64,000 bases of DNA from Calonectria ilicicola (Eukaryota; Ascomycota; Sordariomycetes; Hypocreales; Nectriaceae), in contig CP085826.1 of the NCBI GenBank assembly GCA_020809705.1, positions 6,200,001 to 6,264,000 on the forward strand. The letters are read 5' to 3'. Every line of letters starts with the position of its first letter. The stretch's first letter is position 1. A program made the position numbers and the translations under genes. Of this stretch, positions 25,562 to 37,626 are shown piece after piece. Below the pieces are notes generated by a model. That model searched no databases. It saw nothing but the letters and a program-made list of their open reading frames with translations, and was not told where the DNA came from.

Positions 25562-26500
25562 TTACAACTTTGATGGAGGAAGCACTTCGACATCCTGGAA
25601 CGGGATATTGAGAAATCGATATATGTGGTTAAACCTACAACCACAGTTAGCTCCCACCAAGTCCACATATTTTCTTAGTCTCTGATAGCAATAAACTTAC
25701 CTGTCGCTGCCAAAGAAGGTCTCAGACTTGCCCGCGTCATTGGTCGCACACAACCACGGCGCTCCAAATGCGCCCTTCTCCACTGCTTCGCTTGTCAAAT
25801 TCTTGACGCGCTCCTTCATCGATTCCCTTCCTTCCATGATCTTTCGGACATCTTCAGCAGTGAATAGCTTCTTGCCGCCTTGGGGTGTCTCCGTTGCCTC
25901 AGCAAGGGCTACTTCAAGATTGGCATCGTCAACGAGGCTCACGTGCGGTGGTGTCCACATCTTGTGGAATAGAAAAGCAAACGTCGAGAGAAAGACGTCA
26001 AGTGAATAGTTTTCTTTGATAAAGTGCAGGGCTCTCAGGGCGGAGAGCGTCTTTGCCATGGACATGAGATCCTTGGGTGAGCCTTCATAAGGGAGCAAGA
26101 GGCGCTGGGCAGCGCGAAAGGAGTCAGATGCGAGATAGACAGCCTTGGCGGGAAGAAACCACGGGGGCTTGTTTCCTAATTTTTTGAATCAAGTTAATGA
26201 TAATCCTATCGTACATTGATCGAGATGACATACCACTAAGATTGTTGATGCCACCGAGAAAAACGGGGATGAACCTGCCATGCGTGTCAACAATATTTCA
26301 GGAGGCTCCACAGAGCTAATCACATACTCGACATGTACATTGTGTGCAGCAAGTTTATCCAGGTTCTGCCTCAAGTCTGCAAACCCAACGTAGCTGTAGA
26401 AGGACACTAGAGTTTGGTTATATGTCAACAAATACGCTGCCAGATTACGACATCGGCCATACTCACCAAGGTCCAAGTAACAATCAATACGACCACCCAT
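25562..26500 (-). CDS. Glutathione S-transferase kappa / DsbA-like, with SKL peroxisomal signal
   Basis: Kappa-class glutathione transferase of the thioredoxin-like DsbA fold (2-hydroxychromene-2-carboxylate isomerase family), conjugating or peroxide-reducing with glutathione. Five exons on the minus strand: 26500-26467, 26406-26328, 26274-26234, 26175-25701 and 25634-25562, all in phase, 222 residues. The spliced N-terminus MGGRIDCYLDL-VSFYSYVGF carries the glutathione-contacting Ser-Phe-Tyr-Ser region. FIPVFLGGINNLSGNKPPW is the family hallmark with its cis-Pro-like turn. KGAFGAPW and the terminal FFGSDRFNHIYRFL are also typical. The last three residues are SKL, a canonical type 1 peroxisomal targeting signal, in keeping with peroxisomal GSTK in animals. 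It is transcribed divergently from the SDR gene at 26873, 372 bp away, which also ends in a peroxisomal signal. Confidence 0.92.
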
Positions 26501-26872
26501 GATTCCCAGGATAATGTCTCAGGGTACCCTTCAAGATACTTGTTTGACTTTTATTTTCCGATTTTCAACCCTCAGCGATTCGCTCGGTAGATGGAAGATG
26601 GAGATGGCGGGATCAAGGTCCCGTCATGTGGGTGGCGGGTGTTTGTGGGGCAGCCGAGGCCCCGAGGTCCGGGGAATCTCCACCTCCGAAGCTTGATCGC
26701 GCTTACACAAGACAAGCAACACCAAACCGGATCGTCAGGATCACACCCAAGCGAGCCGATCCTCCCAGGGACAAAAAGGGTCCTCTAAAAGAACCAAATC
26801 AAACCAAAATTCAAACAAGAAGAACCAGAGAGAAAAAAACACATCGTCTTTGTTCAACACAACACTCCAGCC
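26501..26872. promoter_or_regulatory. Bidirectional promoter region of two peroxisomal enzyme genes
   Basis: 372 bp separate the start codons of the divergent glutathione S-transferase kappa and HSDL2-like genes, so their promoters must share this space. The half next to the dehydrogenase is A-rich (26800-26850). I see no long palindrome. No fatty-acid-response (CCTCGG-type) site is claimed, though a ccgagg lies near 26655-26665. Confidence 0.6.
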
Positions 26873-28012
26873 ATGCCCACCAACAAGCCTGTTGCTCTCA
26901 TCGTCGGTGCCTCCCGTGGCATCGGCCGGCAAGTAGCCATTGACTTCGCCAAGAACGGCTATGCTGGTAAGAGAACCACCCTTCATTCGCCAGTTATACC
27001 CAGAAGTTCATTAACACAATCCACTTCTTCAAGTCGTTGTTGCGGCCAAATCCATCAGTGATCCTTCCAAGCCCGTAGATCCATTCCCTCCAAACCCAAA
27101 CTCCCCAGCCTCCACCATCACCACCGTCGCCCAGGAAATCACATCCGCGGGCGGCGATGCAACTGCCGTGCAAGTCGACGTTCGCTATCCTAAGAGCATC
27201 CAAGACCTCGTCTCCAAGACTTTGGCTGTAAGTTTCAATGCCTACCGGTGCCCCCCTAACCACACCCATCACCGCGTGTTACTAATAATCTCCTTGCGCT
27301 GCAGACGTATGGCCACATTGATGTTCTCATCTACAACTCGGGGGCCATCTACTGGGCCCCTGTAGCGTCCACCCCGCTCAAGAGGTTTCAGCTCATGCAG
27401 CGCATCAACCCAGAGGGCCTGTATGCCACAATCGAGGCTACATTGCCTCATCTCCGTCCCAAGGGTCGCATCATCGTCGTAAGCCCGCCCATTTACAGCC
27501 GCTTCTTCCGTGGCAAGACGGCCTACGCCATGGGCAAGATCGGCATGAGCGTGCTCACCAAAGGACTCGCTATGGACTTTGAGCGTGAGGGTCACAAAGA
27601 AATGGCCATTACCAGCATTTGGCCTGCTGTGGTATGTCCGAATCTCTGCCACGACCCCCCATGAATGAACCCAACTGACAGCACGGTACAAAAGGCTATT
27701 GAATCTGGCGCCACGGAGCAATTCACTCGCAAAAATCCGGATGAGGCCAACGACCTTCGCAAGGCCACCATCTTTTCTGATGCTATCCTCGCCATCGTAA
27801 GAGCTCCCCCGTCCGTCGTCAACGGCGAGCTGCTACTGGACGAAGATTTCCTCCGGGACCACGCCAGCGTCACCGATTTCTCCAAGTACAATGTCGTCCC
27901 TGGCACGACTCCGCGCCGCATGCTCCCCTTGAAACTCCCCGACTTGACTGTTGCGGAACAGGACGACGAGGGTAAGCGACACGATAGCTCCAAAGAGAAG
28001 GCCAAGCTGTAA
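26873..28012 (+). CDS. Short-chain dehydrogenase, HSDL2-like, with AKL peroxisomal signal
   Basis: NAD(P)-dependent oxidoreductase of the HSDL2-type SDR branch; the physiological substrate is unknown. Four exons: 26873-26966, 27034-27227, 27305-27631 and 27695-28012, 310 residues. The cofactor loop is GASRGIG (12-18), the N-A-G equivalent is N107 in IYNSGA, and the catalytic set is S156 in IIVVSPPIYS, Y170 and K174 in AYAMGKIGMS. The SPPI block after the catalytic Ser and the late SIWPAVAIESGA block are specific to the HSDL2 branch. Unlike human HSDL2 there is no C-terminal SCP2 sterol-carrier domain; instead a charged tail ends in AKL, which fits the [SAC][KRH][LM] peroxisomal consensus. It is divergent from the peroxisomal-signal-bearing GST kappa, so shared regulation is likely. 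Confidence 0.92.
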
Positions 28013-28364
28013 ACAGATGCTATATTTTATATTTAGATAAAATGATATATATAAGACAACCCAAGTGTACAGTTATTCGTATGAAAATTTGGGTGCTGTA
28101 ATTGGATACGATACCCTCTAAGAACAGACAGACACGTCTAGGCCCTCCTCCGGCTTCGCGGCCGCAAACCCCTCAACTCCGAACCAAAAAAAAAAAAAAA
28201 AAACAGGGATTGCACAATCAATCATCGACCCATCGATTCCTTCCTTTGCTCATATTACAAGAATTTGCACTTCGCTTGTCACATCCACCGACACTATTCA
28301 AATATTCGCTTTGTCAAGGAGCTTTGCTCCGAAAGACCATCTCACACAGCTCGTCAAGGCTCCC
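28013..28364. other. Convergent intergenic region with an 18-A run
   Basis: 352 bp between the 3' ends of the HSDL2-like gene (+) and the Yta7-type gene (-). It includes A+T-rich sequence just after the dehydrogenase stop and a run of 18 A at 28186-28203. No gene is seen. Confidence 0.5.
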
Positions 28365-31300
28365 CTACATGTCCAGAGCAGGCCGCTGGCTAAGCGGGCC
28401 CATGCCTTGCATGTTTTCAATATCTCCAATTGTGTCATTAAACACTTGCGTGATATCGCCAAGCACCTTGGTACGGTTCCATTCATGCCTGCTTCTCCAA
28501 ATCTCATCCATGAGTTCTCGGTTGATTTGCTCCAGTTGCTCAATAGTGCATCCACCAGTGCCATCTGTTACTTCATGGAGGAAATTATCAACAGCACCAT
28601 CAATGGACATGCCCTGCGATGCAGAGGTTGAGGAACCAGAGTTTCGGATCGAGTGTCGGTCATCACCAGGTTGATGATTTAGTAGGTGAGCCATTCCCAT
28701 GTGTCCCTTGGAGCTTGAGCTTCCGGGAGTCCGCTGTACTTGGGACTGAGACGACGGAGGGCTACCTGATAGATTCGAAGGTGGCATTGGATTGCCTCGT
28801 GTAAGGGCATCAGCTTGAGAGTGGATCCAAGGGTCGTCTGTCGAAGTATTTTGGCTACCCAAAATTAGCGTATCCGGGATATCGCCTTCAGTGTCATCTT
28901 CGCCACCGCGGTTCTCAACATGGGTCCCATTGGTAAATTGAGTGCTGAAGTTCGATGAGCGGTGTATCGATGGATCCGTACTCTTTGTCGTAGAAGCCTC
29001 ATTCACCACAGCCGACGGTGAAACACCTGGTGGCAAGGGTGTCACAACAGACTTTTGCGAAATTTGGGTCATGGCTGTGGGAGCCATGCTAGCCTGGTCT
29101 TGCGACTTAGGAGGGGGAGCCATGTCGGAGGTTTGTGCCTCATCCTCAACGCCGCTCATCTGAACATCGCCATCCCCGGCAATCCTGTCTCCAGAAGGAT
29201 GCGAAGTTCCGTTGCTGAGCGAATGAGAGTCTAGAGCAGATGTCTCATTCCCATTAGACAAAGGACTCTTGACCTGGAATCGAGCCGTTGTCCGCGACCC
29301 AGGAACAGGTTCACCAAGCGTGACAGGGCCTTGGGAGTCGCTGTCATTACCACAGCCCAGATCAGACTGGACACGGTCAACGAGCGATTGCAAAGCCTTT
29401 CTCTTTCGCTCCTTCTCTGCAGCTTCTTTAGCGCGCTGAGTTTGGCGCTGGTAAAGCGCTTCCCAGTCAATGTGTGAGGTGCTATTCTCGATACTAGCGA
29501 CATCAACCTCAACATTGCTCAACAGTTCATTGGCCTTCAGAGTGCGTTCCTTGTCTCCAATATTCTTGGCATCTCTTGACAACGATCTGATATCAAACAA
29601 GAAATCCTTTGGACGTGCATAAAACCCGTTCGACAAACGTTCTTCGATTGTCGTCGTCTCCAAGTTGTAGTAGCATTTTCCGGTTGCCGTATCCCTCAAA
29701 ACGTCATTGTCGTACTTATCTTTGACAATCTCGAAAGGTCGGATTTGGTCACCCGCAAGATCAGGCCGCACATAGTTTGGATCTGATTCGATGAAAAGAT
29801 ATTCGATCTGGCTCTGAGGTATAACAGGCTGTCTGAACTTCTTGTACTTGCGATTGATTTGATCCATGATTGGTTGGAGATGGATTTTTAATCCATTCAG
29901 GAGTTGATGATCCCTCTTCTGGAGGGCCTTCATTTCCTCCTTGGTTGGGGGTGCTGGCTGTATCGTAGGTGCGACGGGGAGTTCTTCGAGTACCCGTTTT
30001 TTGCGATTCTCTGGGTCAGGGAACTCGGCCGGCTTCTTCTTGATATAGTTCAATGTAGTGGCGAAATACTCCATTCGATTTGTCTAACTTGTGTTAGTAG
30101 CAGCTCAACATTGACACAATAGGATACTTACATTTTCCGGTCGAGGAATCTCCATCCTGTTCTTTCTAGAAAATCCAAACAGATCGCGGAACAGCTCCGG
30201 AGGAATCTCTGACCTGTCGCCCTCTGCAGTAGCAAGCAGGAGAACAGGGTCGGTTGGAGGAATAGATCTCAACATTGTCTGGAAGGTCACTAGGGCAGCT
30301 GTACCAGTAAGCGTCGCATACCAGGCCTCAACGTTGGGGATGTATATGACACTAGGCTTATGTCGTCTAACTTCGGTGAAGAGACCGACAATAACTTGTT
30401 CCGTTGGCTGTTTTTTGTTAGCAATAGAAGCTGGTCGTAGGTCTAGATAAAACATACCCTGCCATCCCCGAGTAGGCTGGGGAGATCAAAATTCTGGACA
30501 TGGACACCCTCAAAATGATGCAAAATAGCAGAAGAAAGATAGCCTTGACCCATTCCGCTGGCACCGTAGATGATGAACCGAGGACGGAATACTCGAGACC
30601 TCTCGAATTCCTGTTGCAACTGCTCTCTACCAAAGCCATGGTCGGCGTCATCAAATTGTTCATACATGGCCTCCTCAAGCGCAGTCAATTTCTTCTTACG
30701 AGGTAAGAGTTCATCCAGAGCACGCTTCGCTTGAGCAAACTGTGCACGGAGCAAGGGTTCAATAGATTTGGGAAGAGGTCGAGCACCAGATGTTGCAGAG
30801 CGCTCGGACGACGGAATGAGTTTCTTGATTGAAATCATAAAGTCGGTAGCATGCACAGATATCTTGGTGGGGTCAACCACGAGCTTCTCCGTGGACGAGT
30901 ATATCTGAGGGTATGTCCGCTGGATTGCGTTCAGCGCTGCTTCGGTGCACAGAGCCCGCAAATCAGCACCACCGTAACCTTTGGTGTTCTCGGCCAAGGA
31001 GTGCTTGAATGGGTCAGACAAACCCCAATCCGCAGTGTGGATGTTGAGAATAGACTTTCGAGCGTCGATATCAGGCAAGGGGAAGTAGAATTCTCGATCG
31101 AAACGGCCTGGACGGCGAAGAGCAGGGTCGATATTGTCTGGACGATTGGTGGCACCGATAACAATTACTTGTCCTCGACCATCCATGCCGTCCATAAGTG
31201 CGAGCAGCGTGGAGACAATAGAGGCGTGGATTTGCTCCTGCTTGCTAGATCGGACAGGGGCAAGACCATCGATTTCATCGAAGAAAATGATACTAGGTTG

Positions 31301-33334
31301 CGTCTTTCTGGCCTCTTCGAACAGCAATCGGAGCTGCTTCTCGGCCTCGCCAACCCACTTGCTCAATGCATCGGCACCCTTTCGCATGTAAAATGAGATC
31401 TTTCGACCACCTGAGCCAACAGAGTTGGCCAGGGCTCGGGCCAGCAACGTCTTACCCGTTCCCGGGGGTCCATGGAACAGAACACCTCTGGGAGGAGTGA
31501 CGTGGAATCGAGTGAAGAGTTCTGGGTAGAGAAGGGGAAGTTGAACCATTTCCTTGAGCTGATCGATGTGGCCTTGCAATCCACCAACCTTGCTGAAATC
31601 AACATTCAAATCTACGCCCAGAGGATCAGCGTCGGCAAGTGCCTTGCGGTCCTTAATCTTGCCAACGTTAGGTGTGGCTCCAACACCTTCAGCATTAAGG
31701 CCCTGTCCACCTGAAAGAAGCCCGCCGGGTGCCGCAGATGTCGGAGTCATGCCAACATTACCAGCCACGTTAGAGCGGTGCACCATTTCGTCGTCACTGC
31801 TGTCCGAGTCGACTCCTCCAGTGGCTCCAGTGCCCCAAGGTCCATTGAGGAGTGAGCCAGCACCACCGCCGCCACCAAATGGTCCAAACGTGGTGTTGAG
31901 ATTACGCTCCCATGTCTGGCCGCCATTGCCACGGCCTCGTCGAGCTCGTGAAGCGGCCGGGGCAGCATCCTCCACTTCCTCTTCAATGTTAACGGCGTTG
32001 AGTGGTGGCATGTAATAGTTGACGCGAGCTCGAGATCGTCGGGTGCTCTCGTGGTAAACGATTGGCGACTCTTTTCGGGGTCGGCGACGCGATCGAGAAT
32101 CTTGGCGAAGCTCACGAGCTTCTTCATCTAGCTCGTCGAGGTCAATATCTGGCTCATCATCTCCCGAGTCACGAGAGCCCCGGGCCGAACGTGTCCGACG
32201 GTTCTGTCGACCTCGAGGGGTAGGGCTATCAATTCCATCGTTGCCGCCTTGTCCCTTTTCGGAACCAGAGCCTTCAGCATCGTCCGAATCATCGCCCGGC
32301 TCAAAATCACTACTAGGTTCTTGAGTCGATTTCTTCAGACCAGCTTTTCTAGTCAAGCGGCGAGATTTTCGGGGGCCAGCGTCAGACTCAGCTTCAGCTT
32401 CGGCGTCTGCTTCGGCGTCTGCATCGGCTTCCGCAGGTTCTGCTGGCCCAGAAATACTAGCGCGGGCGCCCCGAGTCCTGCGAGTGACGGGAACATCATC
32501 CTCATCTTCATCTTCCTCGACAGTCTCTACAGGCACATCCTCTCCAGCAGCATCTTCATCCGTGGGATCTTTTTTATCCTCGTCCTTAACTTTTTTTCCT
32601 CCCTCTTCCTCTGGCTTCTTTTCTGTAGACTCGTATTCTTGGGACAGCTCATCGGGCTCATCAGCGTCATTGGTTTCCCGGGAACTGGTCTCCTGGGTCG
32701 CCTCTTCGATGGTTTCCGGCTTCTTGATGCCCTTTAGGCCGCGAGAAGCCCGTGTGTTGCGAGCGAAGGTTTCTGGACTCCGACTCCGTGAATCTCGTGA
32801 TGGAACAGCGTGTCGACCCGAGTTAGATAATTCCATGAAATCATCTGCATCTTCTGTGGTTGCGCGCGTTCGACGCGTAGTCACAGCTCCCTGGGGGACC
32901 TTGAGCCTAACAAGTCGTCTAGCCACCGTGGGTTTAGGTTCTTCCTCTACAGCTTTTTCGGGAGCTTCGGAGGCGCTTTTAGAGTCCTCGTCAAGCTCAT
33001 CTTCGCTGCTTTCTTTGTAGTTTTGTGGCTTCACGGCAACCTTTCTCGTTCGGCGGCCAGCGGCGTTCACGGGAGCATCCTCGTCGTCTTCGTCATCATC
33101 AAATTCGTCACCGAAGTCCTCTTCTTGGCTATCGGAAAGCTCGTCATCGTCGTCATCAATGTCGGATCCGCCGTAGCGATTACCGCGTCGACGGCTGGGC
33201 TTGCCACTTCTCGAAGGACGAGTTTTTTTGGAGCTCTTGCGCGGTCTGTCCTCCGTGGGGTCAAAGTTCTCGTCCTCGGAATCAGACTTGTTGGGATCAA
33301 AGTCCTCGAGGACTCTCTTGCGCTTCGGAACCAT
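28365..33334 (-). CDS. YTA7: Yta7/ATAD2-type AAA ATPase, chromatin-associated
   Basis: Nuclear AAA ATPase that binds histone H3 or H4 tails and influences nucleosome density (known for Yta7, Abo1 and ATAD2). Three exons on the minus strand: 33334-30458, 30407-30132 and 30083-28365, all phase 0, 1623 residues. Residues 1-450 are disordered and strongly charged, with an Ala/Asp/Glu repeat near 300-318. AAA1 has Walker A GPPGTGKT at about 622-629 and Walker B SIIFFDEIDG at about 681-690, followed by the arginine-finger region NIDPALRRPGRFDREF. AAA2 (about 915 onward) has a degenerate P-loop GASGMGQG without the Lys, as is usual in this family. Exon 3 starts with the region where family members carry a bromodomain, but I cannot see the conserved YxxxxxxP and Asn landmarks clearly. 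The remaining tail is Ser/Pro/Asp-rich. The gene is intact. Confidence 0.92.
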
Positions 33335-34985
33335 TTTCGGGAGGTCTGTTGCGGATTGGGGAGATGTCGATGATGTTGGGAACGCGGCGTTGAGCAGCGC
33401 GCAGCTAGCGTGGCCGCAGTTGCTTCAGCAGGTCTGATAGTAATCCAAGGATGTCAGCAATGCATCGGCTTTGGTCGCGTCAGTCGTCGCAGAAAATAAA
33501 CAATAATGATTGAGAAGCGTGAAGCCCCCCAGGGTTGCCAAATTCCTGTTTCGCAGCAGAGACTTACCGTTAACCAAGGTGGATAAGTGCACGATATCAC
33601 GAAGAGCCGTGCATGGGGTGGCCTAGTCGCACTTGAATCGGTGGCTTACAAGACGCGCGGGAACCAGCGCGACTGCAGCATAAAAAACAAGTCGAAAAGG
33701 TCACCAGGAAGCCGCGGGCTAAGCTGGCGCCCGTGTCGATGAGATATTCTCGTGTTTCCCGGCAAATACGGCCGAGGGCAAAATTTCTGTCTCTGGTTTG
33801 CGCGTCTTGTTCGCGAGCGCTCAGTGTCGAAGGGGTACGGGGGGTACGCCTCACGTGCAGATGGCCGAAATACGAAAAACAAGGTGGCCCGTTTTTCCAG
33901 GCAACATAACCCACCGTTTTTTTCCCGCCTGCACAGACAGGACTGCAACGTGCAACCAAGCATCATATGAATGCTTCAATATTTTTTTATTTCTTCCCAA
34001 CATGTCGAAATGTAATTATTTCAACAATTGTAGAATTCGCTCAATTTAGCTCCTTATCTAACTTGCTATCAAAATTCACCCGTTTTATGCCTGTTTGCCC
34101 CGTCTCTGAGGCAAACTCGGTCGTCAATTGGTATTTCGGATTCTATCTCACCCGTCCATGAGCTTGCCGCAGCTCCCCCAGATTTTCCATGTCGGCCAGA
34201 AGAGCTCGAGGATTGCGGCTCAAGTGCAAGCTCCCGTAGGGCTGATGGTTGACGGCACGTCACAAGTCCGAGTCCCACCAAAATGTTGGATCGCTCTTCC
34301 ATATTGATGCCTTGTTGCCTCATATATATTTCAGGCATAAACCACCCCTGTTTCCTTTCGCGATTAACCGGGTAGCCTACCCTGTAGTTCTGTCATTCCT
34401 GCTTGGGCGCTCCAGCCAAGACGCTCGACGTAACCATAGTGCCGACTCCCGATCATGTTCTTGGCTCGTAGGCAGCAGTCTAGAACACATCACTCGCCAA
34501 GCTTTCCATCTACGGATCAACTCTAATGCCATCATTTGACCGTCTTGGCCGCCTTGACATTGACGCGTCACCGGCCTCTCTGATTGTTCTTGGCACACCT
34601 TTGCGCTACTCGATGCGTGGGCATGTGCTTCGCTTGACCGGCCCGGGGTTGGATTCAAGACGGGTCATCGGCCAACAATAGCCAAGTTGTTCAGCAATTA
34701 CTCTCGATGCAAGGCACTTGTTTTGGATCTCGTGATACTCATTGACTCGTAAAAACTAAAATAGATAACAATATTGTACAGGATTGGATATCGTGTCGCG
34801 TTCTTCCGTAAACTCCAATGCCCCGCCCGACGTTCTAGGGTAAGTAAACGCCGTATTATCCACCAGGGTCCTCGTCCCGTACCAGACAGTGACGACACAA
34901 GAGCAAAGGAATGGCACCCATTTTGGTGGCATGTGGTAAAAATTGGAAACATGACGAATGGGGCCCGGCCCCCGACCGTTGCGTG
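33335..34985. other. Intergenic, Yta7 promoter side
   Basis: About 1.65 kb upstream of the Yta7-type gene and downstream of the small orphan gene, both on the minus strand. The open frames here are short and unconvincing. No RNA gene, repeat or transposon feature was recognised. Confidence 0.5.
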
Positions 34986-35327
34986 TCAGTGTCGCTTCAT
35001 GAATGATCGGGCGAGCTCTGTCAGAGATGGGCCACCGAATAGCAACTGATCAGTGTGTCGGCCACAGGTGGTATACACGTTGACAGTTGCACTGGGCTTG
35101 ATGAATGTGTGAGATTTGGGTGGTGATGAAGGCGTGCCATCGTAGACGGACACGTCGCTCGAGTACGAGCTGGTGCGTCGCTGCCCCCCTGTCAGATTTG
35201 CGTGGCTTGATGCTGGGGCTTTTGAGCGTACCTTATCATGTAGCATGGCGGGGGAGTCGAAGTAATCGCCACTCTGCCGATCAGAGGAGGAAGCAGTTGA
35301 GGTGCGGTAGGGTTGAGAAGAGCCCAT
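34986..35327 (-). CDS. Small conserved fungal protein of unknown function
   Basis: An uninterrupted frame of 113 residues from the ATG at 35327. The frame stays open upstream to 35495, but that part is Ser/Thr/Pro/Gln-rich and lacks character. The N-terminal half is disordered and Ser/Thr-rich. A short linker PSSPPKSHTFIKPS leads to a compact C-terminal block of about 32 residues with ATVNVYTTCGRHTDQ, then LLFGGPSLTELARSF and a basic end. The order and composition of that last block, a beta-like NVYTTCGRH segment, then a GG turn and an amphipathic helix, look like a folded, selected element, and I recall similar short C-termini in other Sordariomycete hypothetical proteins. I do not recognise a function. 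A gtacgc...ctgacag stretch inside the frame looks like an intron but would break the phase. Confidence 0.6.
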   Translation of the reverse strand: MGSSQPYRTSTASSSDRQSGDYFDSPAMLHDKVRSKAPASSHANLTGGQRRTSSYSSDVSVYDGTPSSPPKSHTFIKPSATVNVYTTCGRHTDQLLFGGPSLTELARSFMKRH

Positions 35328-37554
35328 GGTGACTTTTATATAATTGCAATGTTCGATGTTTTGTTGTGTGTGCTTGCGCGTGATGGCCGCCAGCGACTGT
35401 GAAACTGCTGGTGGTGAAGGCGAGCCTTGGGGGGTTATTGAATGTGTATCGTCGGGTTGGCTCTCTGTAGAACTCGCTGCTGTGTGTCTTGGCACGCCTG
35501 GTGCAAAGATGGGAAAGTGCCTTGATCAATGGATGGTATCGAGATCAAAGATGAGAATAAATCTCAAATCCCACAAGGGGTGACACGATGACTTCTTAAA
35601 TAATGCTCAACCTCGTGCGGCTGACAGTCCATGATAGGCAATTGCATTCCCTCCCCCGCCAGACCATACCCCGTCACCAACACCGTCACCAACACCGTCA
35701 CCAACACCGTCCCCAACGTAACCATCGCCCTACAGGATTAGGACCCAAGCGTCAGCCGGGCGCAACCCAACCCTAGCCGCATCGCACTGGTGTATGACAC
35801 ATCGGCGACGGGGACGCGGGACTACGGCACCCGTAAGATAATGCCAAGAGGGGCTGCCAAGAGGGCCAATCGCTAAGACTGTGCGGCACATGCACCCCGT
35901 TGCAGCATGGAACTTCTCTAGAAGCCCAGTGATCGGCAGTCATAGGGCAACAGGCAACAGGCAAACAGATAATGTGGAGGAGGTCGGCCGGCACCTGTCC
36001 CGGACGCTGACGGGATCCGCAGCTTGCCCACACGGCGTCCCCGAGGCCCTACCGTACTTATGCACCGTATTGCTGTGCGATGCCATGCAATGCAATCCCC
36101 GCGGGGCCTCTTTCTGGGGCCCACCCCGCCGTCTTATGGCCTTTGCAAGGACATTCTCACGGTGAAAAGGCGGGGGCGTCGTTGATTGGCCAGGACGTAA
36201 TATCCCTCGCCTCTCCAGCCATTCATCGCTCTCTGGTAACGCGTAAATCTGGAGGACCTTGGTCTTGGAACCCTCGAACTCGGACAAATGGTGCAGTCAT
36301 GCTGGTTGAAAATGCCGTGTCTGAGCGGCATGTAGCAGAATTCCCCCAGTCACTATGACTATGACAAGAAATTGCGTAGCTGCGTGATCGCCCGTCCCTC
36401 CACGTAGCACATCTCACTGTCAACCTAGTTTTTGGCCAATCTCACCCATCGAGAGGATTCATTCTAAATATAGAATGGAAGCAAACTTTAAACAACCGCA
36501 ATGCGATTACATAAAAAAGTAAAGAGAAAGGAGTACGCAGTGTAATCAAAGAAGCCCTTAACTCTTTCACTAACCTGCTCTGTCTGATGCGCCCTGCCAA
36601 GCATGATTGGTAAAACAGATGGCACGCGCCTGAGTTGGGTGTCACAAGGATTACATTCCATGGCAGCTAGCCAACTGTATACTGGAAAAATTAATTTAAA
36701 CCTCAACCGTAAAGGAACACCGAGAGATGGGTCCTTTCAGTAGATTGCCCAGTGTCAAAAGATAAAGCGCACACAGGTTCGGCAGCGATCGTTTCCACCG
36801 TCGCACTTAAAGAATAAGCGTTGGCCCACCAAAAACTCTACGCTAAGCCTTACTGTCAGGCGAATGTCTTGTTTGCTTAGAATAAGTGCTTAGCAATCTG
36901 AGACATTCTGCATTCCAATCGGCAAATAATTTTCCTAATCTTTTCTAAATTTGTCCGCATCACCAGATAGAGTTTGTGTGTTGACTTGCTGTCGGGCATG
37001 TATGCCACATTGGGGAAGTGCACATGGTTGTCATTTTTCATGGCGTGCTTGTGTTCGCAGATACAACCCTATTGTTGCATTGCGTGGTGCGTGAAGCTGA
37101 GAACAAACGGGCACCCAGGTATCATCACCGGTAGGTTTTCTCCATGCTTTAAAATGTTCGATTCTTATTGGGGTAGAATTTTGCAACTACATACTCTTGT
37201 ATGCTGATGCCTTTATGGATTTCTATGACAAAGAGGATAGCTGACACAACCTAGATCTAATATGGATTCTAGAGGATAGAAGTTACAATTCTGAGAGAAA
37301 CACCATCGGAGTGATACACAAGAGGCACATTTTGATGATGGTGACAAACAGGTGTGTTGTCAGTAATATTGTGGATAACGGCCATCCCCCCCCACCTGGA
37401 GGTTTCTCACGATTTACATTGGAGTCAGACACATGATGAGACTTCGCTCTGGCGTGAATATTATTGGTATAGCGCATAATCTTGCAGTTGGCTTGGCTAC
37501 GAGGTGATGTTCGGGCACTTGGATCCGAGCTGCCCACAATCTTTTAATTCAGTT
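35328..37554. other. Intergenic, becoming A+T-rich toward the tRNA
   Basis: About 2.2 kb with no gene seen. It contains a 12-bp tandem repeat at 35672-35716 (listed separately). From about 36420 the composition shifts to A+T-rich. No family-like reading frame and no transposase motif were recognised. Confidence 0.5.
35672..35716. repeat. Tandem repeat, 12-bp unit, about 3.5 copies
   Basis: The unit cgtcaccaacac is repeated three times without error and then once with a C-for-A change (cgtccccaacg). It lies upstream of the small orphan gene in otherwise unique sequence and is not inside a convincing reading frame. Confidence 0.85.
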
Positions 37555-37626
37555 GGTTCCATGGTCTAACGGTTATGACTGCGGATTCTGATTCCGCCAG
37601 CGAGGGTTCGACTCCCTCTGGGACCT
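37555..37626 (+). tRNA. tRNA-Gln(CTG), reading CAG
   Basis: A complete 72-nt cloverleaf without intron. The acceptor stem GGTTCCA pairs with TGGGACC (one T-G wobble) followed by discriminator T. The D arm is closed by GTC/GAC. The anticodon stem GCGGA/TCCGC encloses the loop TTCTGAT, so the anticodon is CTG at 37588-37590. The T arm GAGGG-TTCGACT-CCCTC is perfect and contains the pol III B box. CCA is not encoded. A T4 pol III terminator follows at 37631-37634. The gene stands alone in an A+T-rich gene-poor stretch. Confidence 0.97.

Noticed and set aside
31566..32015. Long frames on the plus strand opposite the Yta7-type gene
   Set aside because: They mirror the acidic, low-complexity N-terminal coding region on the other strand and carry only Ser/Pro runs.
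35205..35240. Possible intron (gtacgc...ctgacag) inside the small orphan gene
   Set aside because: Removing it shifts the frame and destroys the conserved C-terminal block, so the unspliced frame is preferred.
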